Source: Engraulis encrasicolus
Lineage: Eukaryota > Chordata > Actinopteri > Clupeiformes > Engraulidae
Direction of reading: 5' to 3'
Length of the DNA: 64,000 bases
Assembly (NCBI RefSeq): GCF_034702125.1
Contig: NC_085872.1
Coordinates: 34,762,588-34,826,587 of the forward strand
The notes under the pieces were generated by a model. It searched no databases and had not been told where the DNA came from. It saw only the letters and a list, made by a program, of their open reading frames with translations. The translations under genes and the position numbers were made by a program. Position 1 is the first letter of the stretch. Each line of letters begins with the position of its first letter. Shown here piece by piece: positions 58,190-64,000 of the stretch.

Positions 58190-58945
58190 TATGTAAAACG
58201 TAATATTCCACTAGTAGCCTACTTCTAAAAGTTGGGGCATAATTAGATGGTACAACATCAGTTTCTTTTTGGTCAAGTACTACATGAGATTAAATGCAAG
58301 ACAAACGCCATTTTAAAAGACAATAGACAGCATGAATGGCCATTCACACCTGGGGCCTAGTAGTAGCTAGCCAGCTAAATCAGTCATTACAAACTCAAAG
58401 CTAGTTGACTAGCCACCTGAAACATAATTCTACCACTAACAAAGAGGCTTCTTGCTATTAATTTAAAAAGTTGTGGCGTAATTAGACATGAATGATAGCA
58501 TACAAGATTCTCTCTTTATTCATGTTTTACAGTTCAGGTGGTTAAAATGCCAAACAAAAGCCGTTTTTAAATACAATGCATCTAATGGCCATATATAACA
58601 GCTAGCTTAGCAACTGTCAGCCAAACCCATTCAAACTCTACAGGACATTAGCGAACCCTGTTTTAGAAGCTAGCTAGCCACACTACAAATCAACAAAGAG
58701 GCTTCTTGCTATTAATTTAAAAAGTTGTGGCGTAATTAGATATGGATGATAGCATACAAGATTCTCTCTTTATTCATGTTTTACAATTGAGGTGGTTAAA
58801 TGAAACAAAAGCCATTTTTAAATACAATAGATAGCCTATCTAATTAACAGCTAGCTTAGCAACTGTCAGCCAAACCCATTCAAACTCTACAGGACATTAG
58901 CGAACCCTGTTTTAATGAGCTAGCTGCCACACTACAAAAGAACAA
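58190..58945 (+). repeat. About 250-bp tandem repeat, three units
   Basis: Units begin near 58190 (diverged), 58438 and 58694. The last two share AACAAAGAGGCTTCTTGCTA, ACAAGATTCTCTCTTTATTC and CAGCTAGCTTAGCAACTGTC at high identity. Confidence 0.85.
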
Positions 58946-59493
58946 AGAGGCTTCTTTGCTACTACCACACTACAAACATATCATTTCCATGATGGCCTTT
59001 TATGGATATTTCTAATTGATTTTTTGGAAGTTGTACTACTGAAATAAAAAACAGTTTCTCTTCTCCCTGTCAAGTGAACTCCAGTGATTTCCTGCCAAGT
59101 CAACTGCATCGTGTTTTTCGTTTTCCTTCAAACCTCCGCGGTAGGGTAGAAGAATAGAACACAACTGACCTATCAGGGCTGAGTTCCCCCCGGACTGCCG
59201 TAAGCGCATTGACCAATCACCGTCTTCAAGCATAGCTCAGCTCACGGACATTTCAGCCTGGGAGAAACATGCGTGTACTGCAGCCAGGGGTCGTTTTGTC
59301 GCTGCACAGGGGGGCGCGGTGGCTGCTTCTCTGTGCAGAACCCCCGTGAACGCGCGACTCTGAATCCCCCTTTAGTGCCCACCATCTCTTGCACCTCTGC
59401 TGGAACCATATCTGGTCCAGGCAGTAACAGTGCTATCAGGTTCATGCCTAAAGTCAAGGTGTGACTGAAATAATAATGATACTTAATGATGAA

Positions 59494-59496
<3 letters not shown>

Positions 59497-59526
<30 letters not shown>

Positions 59527-59582
59527 TATATATATATATATATATTTTTTTTTTAATATAAGTTTAAAAAAAAAAAAAAAAA
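59497..59582. repeat. (AAT)n, (TA)n and A-rich stretch
   Basis: Simple repeats lie directly before the DIRS gag start. Confidence 0.95.
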
Positions 59583-59586
59583 AGGG

Positions 59587-60815
59587 ATGCCTGGATTCCA
59601 GAACTGTTCTAATTGCAACAGTAGAATGCCAGTGAAAGATGGACATACACTGTGTGTGACATGTCTGAGCCCTGATCATGCACTAGCTTTAAGGGCAGGG
59701 AGAGCGGTCTCCCCTTCTCATCACATACTCTACTGAGTAAGGTGAATAAGGCTACATGAGATAATACACCATCCTCCCAGGCGTCCACGGACTCAGGTTC
59801 GATACCAGCTACTCAACCCTCTCCTCAGCAACTGTCTGAGACCTATGATGTTCTAGCAATAAAATGGCGTCTCTGGTGGAGGGAAATTTGTCCTTGGCAT
59901 CCGGTCAACAGTGGTTGATGCAGCAGCTGATCGCCATACAGCGCCACTAGGGCCTGGGCACCAGGCAGACCCATTAGGGCCCGAGCACCAGGCTGCGCCA
60001 TCAGGCACAGAGCGCCAGGTGGCCCCTTCAGTGCAGCCTGCGAGGGTGTCACCACAGCAGCTGTCCCCACAAGGTGCTGATAATAGTGTGGAGCTGCTAT
60101 CAGTGCAAGCATCCGATAACCTTGATGCTGGATACTTAGATGGCTTAACATCTCCCCATCATTCTGATTTGAGCTCAGACCTCTTCCCCCAGACTTTGTC
60201 AGGGAAATGACGACTGTGTGGGAGCAACCAGAGGCGGCTACCCCTATGCGACAGTGGGCACAGTTTGCCAACATCCACGGAGCGGATAACGTTGGTTTTT
60301 GGCAACTATTTCGCGATGGATGACTATTGCTGCTCTCGTCCTCCCTCCTACAGCTCTTGTGGGGAAGGACCCTCCATGCCCGAACAAACAGTGTCGCACC
60401 ACTGATAAATGGCCGAAAAAGTCATTCTACACGCCTTATGAACACAACATCTATACTCATGTTGTACCAGATGGAGCTTATTGAAGACCTCTCAGCCGCC
60501 CCTGCTCAGGGACTGGTGGAGGAGTTTAAAAAGGTCTTTGAAATCCTTTTGCACCTTGCCAAGGGTGCAGCACACTCTAGTGGGAGATCCATTGCTTCAC
60601 TGTGGATGGCACAGAGGCACCTGTGGCTGGCTCAGTTGAAGTTGCCCAAGCAGGACAGGAGCAGGCTCATGGAGCTACCTCTTACCCCTGGCGTTGCCTT
60701 TGGACCCGGAGCAGCTGACATGCTCCACCGGGCCAAAGAGTCTAGGGTGTCAAAGAAGGAGTGGGAGCAACTGTTGCCAAGGCCTCCTCCACCCAAGCGG
60801 CATCGGCCTGTTTAG
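59587..60815 (+). pseudogene. DIRS gag-like protein, frameshifted
   Basis: It starts MPGFQNCSNCNSRMPVKDGH, then LCVTCLSPDHA, a CxxC...H...CxxC finger typical of DIRS gag starts. It continues in other frames through a Pro/Gln-rich segment. The last frame contains SIASLWMAQRHLWLAQLKLP and ends KRHRPV. At least two frameshifts break it. Confidence 0.65.
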
Positions 60816-61189
60816 GGCTATTCAGGTAACCCCGGTGTGCCCTTCCCAAAGAGCTGCCCCAATATGCAGAGACATGGGCAAAAACGACCGGCGCATGTTT
60901 CCCCCTTTGCAAGCCGCCGGCCTGGAAACCCTGCTAGGCCTTATAGGCCTCGGCAGCGTGATGGCCACAGACCAGTTCTGCCGCCCCGCAGCCTTCTTCC
61001 AGACATTCAAGTGGCCCTGCCGCACGTTTTCTCCCACACTCAATTGGAGGTGTGGGAAATGTGTTCTCCCAGTTCTTGGGTTGTTTCAACGGTAAGGTTT
61101 GGTTACCGGCTACAGTTCAGGCGCAGCCCACCCATGTTCAAGGGTGTTCTTGTTTCTCATCAGCCAGACCCAGAGCGGCAGCTGGCCTT

Positions 61190-61640
61190 ACAGAGGAGAT
61201 AAATACTCTGTTAAGGAAAGGAGCAATAAGGGAGTTAAGTCGCAACGAACGGCGGAGTGGCTTTTATTTGAGCTACTTCCTAGTTCCGAAACTAGATGGT
61301 GGTTTCCGTGCAATACTGGACCTAAGGCCACTAAACCAGTATTTAAGCCAGTTGCATTTCAAATACTGTCACTGACCCAAATCTGTCAATCGATTCAGTG
61401 CGGGGATTGGTTCACGAGTATAGGCCTCAGAGGTGCCTATTTCCACATTGCAGTCCACCCTGCTCATCGCCAGTTTCTCCGATTGCGTTGGAGGACAGAA
61501 CTTTCGAGTTCAACGTCCTTCCCTTCGGCCTGTCCCATTCACAAAATACATGGACACAGCCTTGAGCCCGCTGTGTCAGAGGGGCGTCAGAGTCAATTAT
61601 CTATCTCAATTACGACTGGTTAAAAATCTTGCCCTCCGGC
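61190..61640 (+). pseudogene. DIRS reverse transcriptase fragment
   Basis: LRKGAIRELSRNERRSGFYL and LVPKLDGGFRAILDLRPLNQ match the fingers region of DIRS RTs. DWFTSIGLRGAYFHIAVHP follows in another frame. The catalytic YxDD motif is not visible. The sequence jumps to the RNase H side after VNYLSQ, so an internal deletion is likely. Confidence 0.75.
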
Positions 61641-61707
61641 AGTTTTTGCCAGTACTCCAGAACAAGAGTGTCTTAATTCGAACAGACAACATGTCGGCCA
61701 TAGTATA

Positions 61708-63326
<1,619 letters not shown>

Positions 63327-63328
63327 TA

Positions 63329-63937
63329 TGTGACCGCCAGGGAGGCCTGAGGTCCCAGGCGTTACGCAACATGGCCCGGGAACTCCTCCTCTAAGCGGGC
63401 ACTCGACTCCACTCGATCAGAGCAGTGCACCTGCCGGGCACTCTGAACACAGCAGCATACCTGCTGTCAAGGGGTAAGCCACACCCAAGTGAATGGCGAT
63501 TGCACCCGGAAACAGTGCATCTGATCTGGGTTCATTTTGGGAAGGCACACGGCGATCTTTTCGCCTCAGGGGAGTCGACCCACTGTCCACTCTGGTTTTC
63601 CTTAAACCAAGACGACGCACCACTGGGGGTGGACGATCTTCCCCCCCTCTCTCCATGATTCCTGGAGAAGACCAGGAAGGAGAACCTGAGAGTTGTCTTA
63701 ATGGCTCCATTTCGCCCCCAGGTGCCATGGTTTGCAGAGATGCAGACCCTCCTCTCGAGCATCCCATGGCAACTCCCATTGCGCAAGGGGAGAGTTGTGG
63801 CACCTGACACCAGCCGCCCTAAATCTGTGGGTCTGGCCGTTAGAAGGGACACCCTCCTCGCTCGGAGGTTGTTATTCTCAGTTACAAGAACCTTGCAGTG
63901 TGCTAGGGCCCCATCGACAATAGCCTTGTACTCTTAA
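63329..63937 (+). pseudogene. DIRS RNase H and connection region, right part
   Basis: The reading begins RQGGLRSQALRNMARELLL, then AVHLPGTLNTAAYLLSRG, EWRLHPETVHLIWVHFGKA, DLFASGESTHCPLWFSLN and MAPFRPQVPWFAEMQTLLSS. The left part ends VLIRTDNMSAIVY at 61707. Frameshifts interrupt the frame. TIALYS near 63930, followed by AFKAWCKQWHE after one stop, looks like the start of the recombinase. Confidence 0.75.
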
Positions 63938-64000
63938 AGATGTGCAGCCTTCAAAGCATGGTGCAAACAGTGGCATGAGTGCCCCCGGTCCTGCCCTCTA

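Noticed and set aside
59269..59460. Open frame with a donor-like GTGTGA at its end
   Set aside because: Too short, no family match, and it lies just before simple repeats and the DIRS element.

Overview
The window looks like chromosomal DNA of a teleost fish. Genes are split by many introns with GT..AG borders. The intergenic and intronic space is packed with dinucleotide microsatellites, hAT-type and Tc1-type DNA transposons, tRNA-derived SINEs, LINE tails and a DIRS-type retrotransposon, all typical of ray-finned fish. I cannot name the species.

Four host genes can be supported. (1) Positions 1838-13121, plus strand: the last seven visible exons of a large lipid transfer protein of the apolipophorin type, ending in VWD and C8-like domains. 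Its 5' part lies outside the window. (2) Positions 16737-18148, minus strand: a complete three-exon agouti/AgRP-family peptide gene, probably agrp2 (asip2b). (3) Positions 32270-34753, minus strand: sorting nexin 16 in five coding exons. (4) Positions 39156-40908, plus strand: the start of a TATA-box gene encoding a coiled coil made of 11-residue repeats; I do not recognise it. Every intron phase in these models was checked and joins in frame. AgRP2 beside SNX16 fits conserved synteny, because in human SNX16 and ATP6V0D2 (the neighbour recalled for fish agrp2) both lie on 8q21. The genes do not form a pathway.

From about 41 kb to 59 kb I see no firm protein-coding gene. That stretch holds dispersed repeats, several hAT MITEs with perfect 8-bp target duplications, SINE copies, inverted and tandem duplications, and weak candidate exons at 53.2 and 55.0 kb. 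From 59.6 kb to the end lies a decayed DIRS-like retrotransposon (gag-like, RT, RNase H, start of a tyrosine recombinase). A 1.6-kb Tc1/mariner element with a nearly full transposase is inserted in its RNase H region.

The most interesting items are: a 38-bp tandem array that has copied the 5' splice site of an exon about 13 times; a miniature LTR element with a tRNA-Phe primer site, carrying a Harbinger-like insertion whose empty site survives in its other LTR; several nested insertions that can be ordered in time by their target duplications; and a recurring family of hairpin elements sharing a GATGAAGG / CGAAACGTTG / AATAAA / AGTGTGC layout that I cannot assign to a known class.
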